Shown in pieces: positions 7,403 to 16,427 of a stretch of 64,000 nucleotides of DNA. The stretch is taken from the NCBI GenBank assembly GCA_002727195.1, contig PBWH01000006.1, positions 257,018-321,017 on the forward strand. The letters are read 5' to 3'. The number at the start of each line of letters is the position of its first letter. The first letter of the stretch is position 1. The notes under the pieces are model-generated. The model was not told where the DNA came from. It ran no database searches and saw only the letters and a program-made list of their open reading frames with translations. This DNA is from Gemmatimonadota bacterium. GTDB lineage: Bacteria > Latescibacterota > UBA2968. Position numbers and translations under genes: made by a program.

Positions 7403-10120
7403 CTACTCCGCTGGCTTGAACTCTTTCTGAATGACCGGACCGGCCGACACGGGGTTGGCTTTCTCGACGTCGATGCCCAGTTCGTCGATGGCCTTCTGAA
7501 CCGTTTCGCGCTTCACCTTGCCCTGTTTGGACAGGGCATACAGCGTTGCGACCGTGATCGACTCGGCGTCGACTTCAAAGTGGCGACGGAGCGCCTGACG
7601 TGAGTCGGATCGGCCAAACCCGTCGGTGCCCAGCGAAAACAGGTCGTCGGGTACCCACGGCCGGATCATGTCGGGCATGATCTTCATGTAGTCCGACGCC
7701 GCGATCACAGGACCCTCCGTCTTGTCGAGAACCTCCGTGATATAAGGCTTCTTCGCTCGCTTCGTCGGGTTGAGCATGTTCCACCGTTCGCAGTCCAGTG
7801 CGTTTCGGCGCAATTCCTTGTAACTGGTGACGCTCCAGACGTCGCCCGATACGTTGTACCGATTGGCCAGAATCTCCTGTGCGCGCAGGACCTGCTTCAG
7901 GATGGCGGCGCTCCCGAAGAGCTGCACCTTGTGGGCGCTCTTCTTCCGGTCGCCCGGCTTGAGCTTGTAGATGCCGCGAATGATGCCCTCCTCCGCGCCC
8001 TCCGGCATCGCAGGCATTTCGTAGTTCTCGTTCCCGAGCGTCAGGTAGTAGAAGCAGTCCTCTTGCTCCTGATACATCCGCCGGATCCCATCCTGGATAA
8101 TGACGGCGATCTCGTAGGCATATGCGGGGTCGTAGCAGAGGATCGACGGGACGGTGCTGGCAAGGACGTGACTGTGCCCGTCCTGGTGCTGAAGGCCTTC
8201 GCCGTTGAGCGTGGTCCGGCCAGCCGTTCCTCCTAGGAGGAAGCCTTTGCATCGCGTGTCAGCTGCGGCCCAGATCAGGTCGCCGATCCTCTGGAAGCCG
8301 AACATCGAGTAGTAGATGAAGAAGGGAATCGTATTGACGCCGTGGGCAGAGTAGGCCGTGCCTGCCGCTAGGAAGGAGGACATGGCCCCCGCTTCGTTGA
8401 TGCCTTCCTCGAGGAGCTGTCCGTCTTTCGCCTCACGATAATAGGCGATGTTTCCGGCATCGACCGGCTCATAGTTCTGGCCGACGTGGGAGTAGATCCC
8501 AATCTGTCGGAAGAAGGGATCCATACCGAAGGTGCGCGCTTCGTCCGGGATGATCGGGACGAGCAGCTTGCCGATCTCCTTGTCGCGGACGAGCCGGCCG
8601 AACATGCGGGCAAACGCCATCGTGGTGGAGAGTTCACGGCCATCGGAGCCTTTGAGGAGCTCTTCGAATTCGTTCAGGGGCGGAGCGTTCAGGGGGTCCG
8701 CAAGGATCTGTCGATGGGGGACGTAGCCTCCCAGGCTCTCGCGGCGCTCGCGGAGGTAGATCGACTCCGGGCTGTCGCTGGGCGGTCTGTAGAAGGGGAC
8801 GCTCGCCTGCAACTGTTCATCGGTGATCGGGATGTCGAAGCGATTCCTGAAGTGACGGAGCTCTGCCTCGTTGAGTTCGTGCTGCTGATGGGTGGTGTTC
8901 CGGCCCTCTCCCGCTTCACCAAGCCCATATCCCTTGATGGTCTTGGCGAGAATGACAGTGGGCTGTCCGGTGTGCTCGACGGCTGCCTTGTAGGCTGCAT
9001 ACACCTTCTCGGGATCGTGACCACCGCGCCGAATTCTGCGAAGATCGTCGTCGGCCAGGTGCTCCACGAGCTTGAGTAGACGAGGGTCGGTGCCGAAGAA
9101 GTCGTTCCGGATATAAGCACCCGACTCGACGGAGTATTTCTGATATTTGCCGTCGACCGTCTCGTTCATCCGCTCGACGAGCAGGCCGTCCTTATCCTGG
9201 GCGAGGAGGGGGTCCCAGTCGCCGCCCCAGATGACCTTGAGCACGTTCCAGCCGGCACCACGGAACGTGCGCTCCAGTTCCTGGATGATCTTGCCGTTAC
9301 CGCGGACCGGACCGTCCAGCCGCTGCAGGTTACAGTTTATGACAAAGATCAGGTTGTCTAGCTGTTCACGGGCGGCTAGCGTGATGGCGCCCAGCGATTC
9401 GGGCTCGTCCGTCTCGCCATCCCCCATAAACACCCAGACGTGGGAGTCGTTGGTTTCCTTCAGACCGCGATCTTCCAGGTATCGGTTGAAGCGAGCCTGG
9501 TAGATCCCGCTGATCGGGGCGAGTCCCATCGAGACCGAGGGATATTCCCAGAAGTTGGGCTGCAACCAGGGATGCGGGTACGAGGACAGGCCGCCGGGGC
9601 GCTGAAGCTCCTGACGGTAGTTGGCGAGGTGTTCGGCGTCGAGTCGGCCCTCCATGAAGGCTCGGGCATACATGCCGGGGGCCGCGTGGCCCTGGAAGTA
9701 GACCTGATCGCCCCCGCCGCCGTTTTTGCCCTTGAGAAAGTGGTTCTGGGCGACCTCGAAGAGGGTCGCCGACGAGCCGAAGGTCGAGATGTGACCGCCG
9801 AGACTCGGGTCGAGGTGGTTGGCGCGCACGACCATGGCCATCGCGTTCCATCGCACGATACTCTTGATTCGCCGCTCAATCTCACGGTCGCCGGGATAGG
9901 CGGGCTGCTTGTCGAGGGGAATCGTGTTGATGTACGGGGTGTTCGCGCTGAACGGGATCTCGACATTGGTGCGAAGCGCGTGATCCTCGAGCCGGTCGAG
10001 CAGGTAGCGGACCCTCTCTGGACCGCTCCTCAGGAGGGCATACTCGAGCGATTCGAGCCACTCCTGCGTTTCCTGAGGGTCGATGTCGAGTGGCTGACTT
10101 TTCGGTGTTCCGTCAGACAT
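7403..10120 (-). CDS. aceE: Pyruvate dehydrogenase E1 component, homodimeric type
   Basis: This thiamine-diphosphate enzyme decarboxylates pyruvate and acetylates the lipoyl arm of E2. The 905-residue length fits the single-chain (homodimeric, E. coli AceE-type) E1. The TPP/Mg motif is 'GDGETDEPESLG' with 'INCNLQRLDGPVRGN' after it; further conserved blocks are 'GHAAPGMYARAF', 'KTIKGYGLG' and 'GRTTLNGEGLQHQDGHSH'. It is the first gene of the aceE-E2-lpd operon, with a sigma70-like promoter at 10203-10231 upstream. The reading frame is uninterrupted over 2.7 kb, which argues that the sequence is generally good here. Confidence 0.97.
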   Translation of the reverse strand: MSDGTPKSQPLDIDPQETQEWLESLEYALLRSGPERVRYLLDRLEDHALRTNVEIPFSANTPYINTIPLDKQPAYPGDREIERRIKSIVRWNAMAMVVRANHLDPSLGGHISTFGSSATLFEVAQNHFLKGKNGGGGDQVYFQGHAAPGMYARAFMEGRLDAEHLANYRQELQRPGGLSSYPHPWLQPNFWEYPSVSMGLAPISGIYQARFNRYLEDRGLKETNDSHVWVFMGDGETDEPESLGAITLAAREQLDNLIFVINCNLQRLDGPVRGNGKIIQELERTFRGAGWNVLKVIWGGDWDPLLAQDKDGLLVERMNETVDGKYQKYSVESGAYIRNDFFGTDPRLLKLVEHLADDDLRRIRRGGHDPEKVYAAYKAAVEHTGQPTVILAKTIKGYGLGEAGEGRNTTHQQHELNEAELRHFRNRFDIPITDEQLQASVPFYRPPSDSPESIYLRERRESLGGYVPHRQILADPLNAPPLNEFEELLKGSDGRELSTTMAFARMFGRLVRDKEIGKLLVPIIPDEARTFGMDPFFRQIGIYSHVGQNYEPVDAGNIAYYREAKDGQLLEEGINEAGAMSSFLAAGTAYSAHGVNTIPFFIYYSMFGFQRIGDLIWAAADTRCKGFLLGGTAGRTTLNGEGLQHQDGHSHVLASTVPSILCYDPAYAYEIAVIIQDGIRRMYQEQEDCFYYLTLGNENYEMPAMPEGAEEGIIRGIYKLKPGDRKKSAHKVQLFGSAAILKQVLRAQEILANRYNVSGDVWSVTSYKELRRNALDCERWNMLNPTKRAKKPYITEVLDKTEGPVIAASDYMKIMPDMIRPWVPDDLFSLGTDGFGRSDSRQALRRHFEVDAESITVATLYALSKQGKVKRETVQKAIDELGIDVEKANPVSAGPVIQKEFKPAE

Positions 10121-10202
10121 TTAGGCTGTCCTGTTCCTGCCGGTGATTCCGACCGGTGATTCCTGGTTTGGAGCCGCTCAGAGACGGCATTACAGACCGA
10201 AG

Positions 10203-10231
10203 AAGTTACTTGCCTGTGGGGAAAAAGTCAA
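10203..10231 (-). promoter_or_regulatory. Candidate sigma70 promoter of the PDH operon
   Basis: On the minus strand TTGACT (10226-10231) is followed after exactly 17 bases by TAACTT (10203-10208), about 85 bases upstream of the aceE ATG. The same TTGACT/17/TA-rich layout appears before the PTS IIA gene and topA. Seen by eye only. Confidence 0.5.
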
Positions 10232-10302
10232 ATCTAGCCTGATTCTTTCCGGCTCTAAGTATAAGTGAAACTGAAGGATTGGACAGGGGGGCACCAACGC
10301 AA

Positions 10303-10334
10303 AACGGCCCCCGAAGTTTCCTTCGGAGGCCGTT
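10303..10334 (-). terminator. Intrinsic terminator after the POR operon
   Basis: A near-perfect 14-bp stem (10303-10316 with 10321-10334, one G-T type mismatch) closes on a 4-base loop. Read leftward it ends in TTTT. It lies 26 bases past the stop of the ferredoxin oxidoreductase beta gene and before the aceE promoter, so it separates the two pyruvate-oxidation operons. Confidence 0.85.
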
Positions 10335-10360
10335 CGATGCGCGTTTCTGGGGGTGAAAAA

Positions 10361-11929
10361 CTAGATGATTCCAGCCATTTCTTGGAGCATCCGCCAGTTC
10401 TCGAGTCGGTCCGCCTGAGCGGCTAGGAGTGCCTCGGAAGGCTGCCCATCGGCATCGAAGTGCTTGGCGAAACGCCCTTCAGTCCTGGCGAACGAGACGA
10501 AGTCCACAGTCTCGCCGGTCTTACGGATCTTGTACCAGTCGTCGTTGACGGCCGGGTTGCCGCGGAGGCTCAGCCGCTCCTTGATCCGTTCACCTTCCCG
10601 TGGATCGTAGATGAAGATCGGGAAGGCCCGCGACTCCATCGCCAGCTTGGCCTGGTGCGCGGCCAGGTGATCGCCCACGCCGTGCTCTGGCTGACAGGTC
10701 GTAAAGACTGTGATAACCGACGGTCCCGGGAATTCATTAGCCGCCATGACAGCTTTGTAGAAGTGGTTCGGTAGCGTCGTAATGGTCTGAGCCACAAACA
10801 CGTCTGGGTGCATCATACAGATCTGGCCAAGTTCCTTACGGCGTTCGGTCTTGCCCGGCACCGCAGACCCATGATAAGACATCTTGGTAGCCTGCCCCAT
10901 GTAGGTCGACGTAGAGGCCTGGCCGCCTGTATTCGAATAAACCTGGGTGTCGAGGACGAGGACGTTGATGTCCATGCCGGACATCAGCATCCGCGAGAGC
11001 GCCTGGAACCCGATGTCGAGCATGGCGCCGTCACCACCGAGCACCCAGAGCTTCTTGTCCTGCCAGCCCGACTGGTCCCAACGTGCTCGAACGCCCATGG
11101 CGTCGGTCGGCCCGTTCTCGAACAGAGAGTTGGTCCAGGGAATCGTATACGGGTTGTAGGGATAGGTCGATGTATACACGGTGTTACAGCCGGTGGAGGC
11201 AACCATCCCAACGTTGTCTTCACCGTAGGTGAAGCCTGTCGCTGCGAGCATCATTCGGATCGCCGTGGCCTCACCGCATCCCATGCAGGATCCCGCTCCG
11301 CCAACATACAGGTTGGAGCGGTAGGTCAGCATCATGTCCTGAACCGACTTCTCGATCAGGTAGTCTTTCGGGGATTCGGGCAGATCTTCGTAGAAGCCCC
11401 ATCCGTCCCGGTAGTCCTGAAGGTTCTCCTCCGTCTTCCCGATCATCTTCAGAGCTTCCTTGTCGCCGCAGACCTCGACGCACTCGGCGCAGCCCTTACA
11501 CTTGGTCGGGTCGATGAAGATCCCGAAGTAGGCGCCGTCCTTGCCCTTTTTTTCGAAGTTCTTGAAGTACTTGGCGGTCTCGACGAACTGATCGCGGAGG
11601 AATTGCTGCTTCTCCGGATCCGTCTCCTTGGCCAGCCGTGCCTCCAGATCTTCCTTCGTCGTGATCTTCCCGAGGATTGCCGTGTCAGGACACTCTGTCA
11701 CACAGTCCATGCACCCGACGCAATTATCGCCGATAAACTCCGGAATCTCTGGAGCGATATAACTGAAATCGCGGTAGATGCCTGACCCTGGAGCGCACAG
11801 GCTTCGGGCGACGCTGATGTCTGCGGACAGTCCCTTCTCAGCCGTACCGTTGTTGTATGCCTCGACGATCCGGCCGTTGAAATCTTCAATGTCGAGCAGC
11901 TGGTCCATCTGTGGTGTGGTCGATACCAT
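10361..11929 (-). CDS. Pyruvate/2-oxoacid:ferredoxin oxidoreductase, ferredoxin-domain plus TPP (beta) subunit
   Basis: This subunit oxidatively decarboxylates a 2-oxoacid (most likely pyruvate) to acetyl-CoA with ferredoxin as acceptor. The N-terminal part has two 4Fe-4S clusters, 'CVGCMDCVTECPDTA' and 'CKGCAECVEVCGDKEA'. The C-terminal TPP domain has 'CMGCGEATAIRM', 'GGDGAMLDIGFQALSR' and the Mg-site 'LDTQVYSNTGGQAS', as in NifJ-type POR. The frame is open to a TTG at 11941, but ATG 11929 follows GGAG by seven bases and is preferred (522 residues). It is the second gene of a two-gene operon that divides the domains of single-chain NifJ between two polypeptides; a strong terminator follows. 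Confidence 0.92.
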   Translation of the reverse strand: MVSTTPQMDQLLDIEDFNGRIVEAYNNGTAEKGLSADISVARSLCAPGSGIYRDFSYIAPEIPEFIGDNCVGCMDCVTECPDTAILGKITTKEDLEARLAKETDPEKQQFLRDQFVETAKYFKNFEKKGKDGAYFGIFIDPTKCKGCAECVEVCGDKEALKMIGKTEENLQDYRDGWGFYEDLPESPKDYLIEKSVQDMMLTYRSNLYVGGAGSCMGCGEATAIRMMLAATGFTYGEDNVGMVASTGCNTVYTSTYPYNPYTIPWTNSLFENGPTDAMGVRARWDQSGWQDKKLWVLGGDGAMLDIGFQALSRMLMSGMDINVLVLDTQVYSNTGGQASTSTYMGQATKMSYHGSAVPGKTERRKELGQICMMHPDVFVAQTITTLPNHFYKAVMAANEFPGPSVITVFTTCQPEHGVGDHLAAHQAKLAMESRAFPIFIYDPREGERIKERLSLRGNPAVNDDWYKIRKTGETVDFVSFARTEGRFAKHFDADGQPSEALLAAQADRLENWRMLQEMAGII

Positions 11930-11959
11930 TTGAATCTCCAATCAGGTTCATGTAGTCGG

Positions 11960-13975
11960 TTAGCAGCCGACGGATACGGCTCCGGCCGCCTGTCCGTCCG
12001 TCTCCTGGCCGATGGTGCTCTCGATCAAGTCGCGAGAGATCTCGAAGACTTCGTCGAAACCGCGACGAATCGCCTTGAGATTCGACTCGACCACATCCTC
12101 GCCCTTCCGGCCCCAGTATTTCCGGACCGCTTCTTCCACCTTGACGAACAACTCGTCGTCAGACAGGTCCAGGTCACTCTGGAACGGGGTGTGACGCAGG
12201 AAAATTCCAAGCAGGACGATGCCCTGGAAGCGCTGTTCTAGGTCCGGTGTCGGCGCTTCTTCACGAGCGATCCGGACGGCGTTCAACGCCAGGGGCTTGA
12301 TGTTGTTCTCCCTGATCGTCTTCTTCGCCCATCCAGGCACGTGGTCCCAGACACTCGCGGCATCCGCCTGATTGCTCTGGATGAAGATCATACCGCCGTC
12401 TGAAACGCCCGCGAGCGGATTTCCGGTGTTGAACGCGTTGACATCGTTCAATGGCACGAAGTCGACACGCTCCAGCTCGGAGTGCGTCCGAATGTGCTCG
12501 TTCGCAGCGGTGAGGTAGTATGTGGTTGGCAGGCCCTTCTTTTCCGACCCGTACTTGGGGTAGGCCTGAACCTGCAGGCCGAGGTTGGCGAGCAGGGTGG
12601 CGATCACCTTGTTCGTCGTCACCGACCCGTATCCACCGACCGAATGGCCGCGCATCGCGAACTCGCCCGGTGTGCGTTCCTCCGGATCCTCCTCACGATC
12701 GATCGCCAGTGGGTGGTCGATCCCGAGGGCGAACAGCTTCTTGCCATCGCTCGCCATGTTTTTGACGGTCGCGATGAAGTCTCCGGCACGGACGTCACGA
12801 CTTCCGAGACCTGCGATGCCCGAATAGATCGTCGGGATCGAGGAGATTTCAGGATATCCTTCCGCACTCGTGGCTGCGTCGGCGAACGCCGATTTGACCT
12901 CCATCGTGAGCGGGTTCGACTGGCCGAGCGGGTTGTCCATTCGCTCGATGACGGCGATCGCCTGGGCATCCTTGAGCGCGCCAACCAGTTCGGCGCCGGG
13001 GAAGGGGCGGAACGAGGTCACGTGCAGGACACCCGCCTTGATCCCTTCATTCTTTCGCAGGTGGTCGACGGCGACCATCGCGGTCTCCATCATGCTGCCC
13101 ATTCCGACGAGCACGAACTCGGCATCGTCTGTCTGGTAGCCATCGATCATACCGTAGTGACGGCCCGTGAGTTTCTCGAACTCGATCATGGCCTCGACCA
13201 GAATGTCCGGTACGGCATCGTAGAAGTACCGCTGGGCGACCTTGCCCTTCATGTAGCTGTCCTGGTTCTGAACGACGCCGCTCATCACCGGGTTCGCTGT
13301 GTCCATCAGGTTGATGATCTTGTCCTCGGCCTTGCCGACGTAGAGCTTCATCATTTCCGGCTCGATCGCCATGACGTTCTGGACGGTGTGCGTCGTGAGG
13401 AAGCCATCCTGGATACACATAAACGGCGTCTTGGAGTCTTCGGCCGCGCGACGCGAGATCAGCGCGAGATCCATGACTTCCTGCGTGTTTCGGGCGAAGA
13501 GCATACCCCAGCCGACGTCTGCAACGGCCATAACGTCGTCATGACCGGCGTGCACGTTCAGCGACTGCGACGTGAGCGCCCGGGCGCCGATGTGGAAGAC
13601 GGCCGGAAGACGCTTACCGGAGATCGTGTAGAGCACTTCCTTCATCAGGACCAGTCCCTGACCGGACGTGAAGTTGGTGACCCGACCTCCCGCGACCGCG
13701 AATCCCTCGGCGGAGGAGGCCGAACTGTGCTCGGATTCGGGCTCCAGGAAGATCAGCGTGTCTCCCCACAGGTTTTTCGCGCCATTGGCGACGTGCGAAC
13801 TGTATTTCTCACCCAGGATCGACGAAGAGGTAATTGGGTATGCGCAGGCGGCCTGGCTGATGTTTTTCTCTACCCAGATCGCTGCGTCGCCGCCGTCACC
13901 CACGTCGGGGATCCCGGGAAACGGTAGACTGGCAGGCTGTTCCTCAAAAACACGAGCCTCTACTGCTTGCGCCAT
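11960..13975 (-). CDS. Pyruvate/2-oxoacid:ferredoxin oxidoreductase, fused alpha-gamma subunit
   Basis: This is the partner of the downstream beta subunit. The N-terminal two thirds is the pyrimidine-binding alpha domain ('AACAYPITSSSILGE', 'GRVTNFTSGQGLVLM', 'SLNVHAGHDDVMAV', 'TPFMCIQDGFLTTHTVQ') together with the transketolase-C-like region ('SFRPFPGAELVGALK'). The C-terminal part from about residue 430 ('AMRGHSVGGYGSVTTNKV') is the gamma subunit, which in NifJ follows in the same order. The 671-residue length equals alpha plus gamma. ATG at 13975 has a GGGA ribosome site. The gene is probably transcribed from 14055-14083. CoA-dependent pyruvate oxidation is inferred from NifJ similarity; other 2-oxoacids are possible. 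Confidence 0.92.
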   Translation of the reverse strand: MAQAVEARVFEEQPASLPFPGIPDVGDGGDAAIWVEKNISQAACAYPITSSSILGEKYSSHVANGAKNLWGDTLIFLEPESEHSSASSAEGFAVAGGRVTNFTSGQGLVLMKEVLYTISGKRLPAVFHIGARALTSQSLNVHAGHDDVMAVADVGWGMLFARNTQEVMDLALISRRAAEDSKTPFMCIQDGFLTTHTVQNVMAIEPEMMKLYVGKAEDKIINLMDTANPVMSGVVQNQDSYMKGKVAQRYFYDAVPDILVEAMIEFEKLTGRHYGMIDGYQTDDAEFVLVGMGSMMETAMVAVDHLRKNEGIKAGVLHVTSFRPFPGAELVGALKDAQAIAVIERMDNPLGQSNPLTMEVKSAFADAATSAEGYPEISSIPTIYSGIAGLGSRDVRAGDFIATVKNMASDGKKLFALGIDHPLAIDREEDPEERTPGEFAMRGHSVGGYGSVTTNKVIATLLANLGLQVQAYPKYGSEKKGLPTTYYLTAANEHIRTHSELERVDFVPLNDVNAFNTGNPLAGVSDGGMIFIQSNQADAASVWDHVPGWAKKTIRENNIKPLALNAVRIAREEAPTPDLEQRFQGIVLLGIFLRHTPFQSDLDLSDDELFVKVEEAVRKYWGRKGEDVVESNLKAIRRGFDEVFEISRDLIESTIGQETDGQAAGAVSVGC

Positions 13976-14054
13976 TTTGTTCCCTTTCGATTCATGTAGG
14001 ACATTAGTCTTCCTAAAGCTTTACGTGGGGTATGAATTAGTTGTATTGGCTGGG

Positions 14055-14083
14055 GATATAAGACCCTGTGAAGTATAGGGCAA
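14055..14083 (-). promoter_or_regulatory. Candidate promoter of the POR operon
   Basis: On the minus strand TTGCCC (14078-14083) and TATATC (14055-14060) are separated by exactly 17 bases, about 80 bases upstream of the alpha-gamma subunit start. No operator was recognised. Confidence 0.4.
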
Positions 14084-14127
14084 GCCTCCCCCACACGCAA
14101 GCCAAGGTTGGCTCCTCTCGGGATCAG

Positions 14128-15153
14128 TCAAGATGCCAGATCCGCCAGCTGATCAGTCTCCTGGGAAGCCTGAATCGGGTTTTCCAGGTCCCCGATGCCG
14201 GCGAATTTCATCCTGACCACGTCACCATCGAGGAGCCCTGCTCCCAGGTCCGCATCAGAGAAGACGATCGGTGTGCCCCAGTAGAAGACCTGGAGTTGGA
14301 AGGGCTGAAGCGGGATCCTGCTGAACAGTGACCGTTCAAGATGGAGCAGGCCGTCCGGTGCGTTCAGGTGCTTCTCGCCGGTCATGCCGGTCTTGGAGGC
14401 CACTGACTGGCCTCCCCGAACGACATCGCAGCTTACCTCGACCTCGGACCGGTCGAACACGTCGTCCGTGACCAGGATCGGTCCCAGGCTGGCGCAACCG
14501 CCGCTCCAGTTCTTAGCCTGTGGCAGGTTGAGCGGGTTCTGTGCCTCGATCCCGTTGTCGGTGTAGTCGTTTCCTCCGGTGAACCCCAGTCTCTCGACCT
14601 GGCCGTTCTCGCGAAGGCCGTAGACGCTGACCAGTTCTGTTTCAGGGACGAGACGCAGCGTGCTTGCCGGCCGGGCGATGGGTCCTCCGTGAGCAGACAT
14701 GCTGCCCGTGTCCGACTTGGCAAACAGTTCGGGGATCCCTCCACCTGCCGTTTCCCGATACTTTTGGTCATAGACGTTGACGGACACACCGGTAGACTGC
14801 TTCGCCTCGATTTCGCGCAGTTTGGCGCTGTCCTCGTGGGTCACCCCCGCCAGCCAGATCCGCAGTAGGTGGCCGGCCCCGACAGGTGGCGTTACCGGTG
14901 ATCTCAAGTGGGGCGAAGTCGGGTCATCCACGTTGGTGAGCAGGTTGCCGAGTGGGCGTGCGTCGCCCTGACTTGCAAGGTTCTGGCACGAATCGACGAG
15001 GCCATCTCGGGTGCCACCCAGGCGATAATAGATGTCATAGAGCGATGTGGGCGCCTGCGCGGAAGCGGTCAGGTCGATGAGGGTGTCATTGTTGATGATG
15101 CCGAGGCGATCGCGAATCGGGAGAGACGGATCGGTGAATTGGACGAGTTTCAA
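14128..15153 (-). CDS. Fumarylacetoacetate hydrolase-family protein (sugar-acid dehydratase/hydrolase type)
   Basis: A 341-residue member of the FAH fold. The blocks 'GGGIPELFAKSD', 'SAHGGPIARPA', 'GFTGGNDYTDNGIEAQNPL', 'LPQAKNWSGGCASLGP' and 'GLLDGDVVRM' match the long FAH subgroup that includes 2-keto-3-deoxy-arabinonate/xylonate dehydratases (AraD1-like), rather than the short fumarylpyruvate hydrolases. The metal-binding glutamate pair expected near the middle is less obvious, so the exact reaction is uncertain. The start is a TTG at 15153 preceded by AGAAAGGA; no ATG fits better. It stands alone on the minus strand, downstream of the POR promoter region, consistent with pentose-acid breakdown. 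Confidence 0.75.
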   Translation of the reverse strand: MKLVQFTDPSLPIRDRLGIINNDTLIDLTASAQAPTSLYDIYYRLGGTRDGLVDSCQNLASQGDARPLGNLLTNVDDPTSPHLRSPVTPPVGAGHLLRIWLAGVTHEDSAKLREIEAKQSTGVSVNVYDQKYRETAGGGIPELFAKSDTGSMSAHGGPIARPASTLRLVPETELVSVYGLRENGQVERLGFTGGNDYTDNGIEAQNPLNLPQAKNWSGGCASLGPILVTDDVFDRSEVEVSCDVVRGGQSVASKTGMTGEKHLNAPDGLLHLERSLFSRIPLQPFQLQVFYWGTPIVFSDADLGAGLLDGDVVRMKFAGIGDLENPIQASQETDQLADLAS

Positions 15154-15218
15154 GTGTGTTCCTTTCTCTGAAGGTTCTTGAGACTGCTAGGATAACGCCG
15201 GTCCGGGAGATGGTCAAA

Positions 15219-15239
15219 GGATTGAGAATTGAGGATTGA
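15219..15239. repeat. Heptamer tandem array (three units)
   Basis: Three adjacent 7-base units, GGATTGA, GAATTGA and GGATTGA, sit in the gap between divergent genes; a fourth degenerate unit may follow. It is one of several period-7 arrays in this window. Confidence 0.6.
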
Positions 15240-15335
15240 AGAATGGTGTGATGGAGAAGCGAATCAGGATTGACCTTGCGTCCGGCACAGACGGCGGGGA
15301 TATTGATCCCTTCGCAATCTGAGAAAGGTGGTGAC

Positions 15336-15638
15336 ATGGACCCTTTGGAAACGACAGACCCGGACGCCGCGCTGAAGCACATTCGGGTGAACAGAGAATC
15401 GTTTCGAGCGCTCCGTCGGATCGTTCTGGGGCCCGAACGGGCTACGGTCTTCGACATCAACAACGACGCGTTCCAGATCGATGGAATCGGATGGAAGACG
15501 GAGGGGGTCAGCCGGTTTCTGCAGGGGTTGGGGGCTTCGTTCGATCCGACCCAGGTAGATGTTCCCCCGATCAGCGGAGACTCGAAAGAGTTCAAGGTGG
15601 TGAAGAGTGACCCCTGGGGTCACGATCGAATACTCTAG
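15336..15638 (+). CDS. Small hypothetical protein
   Basis: A 100-residue soluble protein of unrecognised family. The frame is open from 15270, but ATG 15336 is preceded by GAAAGGTGGT and is the likely start. It is charged and has no signal peptide or membrane segment; visible elements are 'HIRVNRESFRALRRIVLG' and a C-terminal 'DPWGHDRIL'. Its TAG lies 9 bases before the ATG of the endonuclease/phosphatase-family gene, so the two are probably co-transcribed. Codon use is like its neighbours, with GC-rich third positions. No function is proposed. Confidence 0.6.
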   Translation: MDPLETTDPDAALKHIRVNRESFRALRRIVLGPERATVFDINNDAFQIDGIGWKTEGVSRFLQGLGASFDPTQVDVPPISGDSKEFKVVKSDPWGHDRIL

Positions 15639-15647
15639 GTGACCAAG

Positions 15648-16427
15648 ATGCGACTGATGACGTGCAACATCCGGACTTCGACTGGCGATGACGGGGAGGA
15701 TCACTGGGAACGCCGGAAGGAGATGTGTGTCTCGATTATTCTAGGTCGTGAGCCCGACCTGGTCGGCTTACAAGAAACCGGTGAGGATCAGGCCACATAC
15801 ATGAAGGCGGCCATGACCGGGTTCTCCTCCTTCGGCCTTCCGGATGAACCGGGCAGCAAGCACGCTGTGGACACGATGTTCTACCGGTCAGATCGGTTCG
15901 ACCTGGTAGCCGCGGGCGGCTACTGGTTGTCGGAGACCCCTCACGTGCCAGGCAGTTCGTCCTGGGACAGCCGCTGCGTCCGGCTCGCGAACTGGGTTCG
16001 CCTGATTGACAAACCTTCGAGACAGGAGTTCCGGTTTGTGAACACGCACCTCGATCACGTGAGTCAACCGGCGGTGGAAGGGCAGGCGAGGACGATCAAT
16101 GAAGATGCGGCGGCCTATGACTCGGACTATCCCCAGTTCCTGACAGGTGACATGAACGCGAACGTCGATCACCCCGGGATCCAGTCTTTCCTCGAGGCTG
16201 GTTGGGTTGATACCTACGAGGCGGTCTATGAGGATTACAACCCCTATGACACGTTCCACCGATTCCGTGGGGAGCAATACGATCACGGCGGGGGGAAGAT
16301 CGACTGGGTCTTCAGCAGGGGACGGGTGACGGTCACGGGTGCGGAGGTCGTGAAGGATTCCGAAGGTGGGCGGTTCCCGAGCGATCACTACTTCGTGAGT
16401 GCCGATTGCGAGGTGGGCGCGTGTTGA
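15648..16427 (+). CDS. Endonuclease/exonuclease/phosphatase-family hydrolase
   Basis: A 259-residue metal-dependent hydrolase of the DNase I-like fold. Catalytic landmarks are 'MTCNIRTST' (Asn), 'DLVGLQETGEDQ' (Glu), 'VNTHLDHVS' (His/Asp), 'LTGDMNAN' (Asp/Asn), 'KIDWVF' (Asp) and 'SDHYFVS' (Asp-His). Members cleave nucleic acids, sphingolipids or inositol phosphates; the bacterial sugar-catabolic context does not decide which. There is no signal peptide, so it is probably cytoplasmic. GTG 15639 is possible, but ATG 15648 has AGGTGA six bases before it. Its TGA overlaps the next ATG (TGATG), which couples it to the RDD membrane protein. Confidence 0.88.
   Translation: MRLMTCNIRTSTGDDGEDHWERRKEMCVSIILGREPDLVGLQETGEDQATYMKAAMTGFSSFGLPDEPGSKHAVDTMFYRSDRFDLVAAGGYWLSETPHVPGSSSWDSRCVRLANWVRLIDKPSRQEFRFVNTHLDHVSQPAVEGQARTINEDAAAYDSDYPQFLTGDMNANVDHPGIQSFLEAGWVDTYEAVYEDYNPYDTFHRFRGEQYDHGGGKIDWVFSRGRVTVTGAEVVKDSEGGRFPSDHYFVSADCEVGAC

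Noticed and set aside
12482-13927. 481-residue open frame on the plus strand
   Set aside because: It is antisense to the POR alpha-gamma gene and has no domain or ribosome site.
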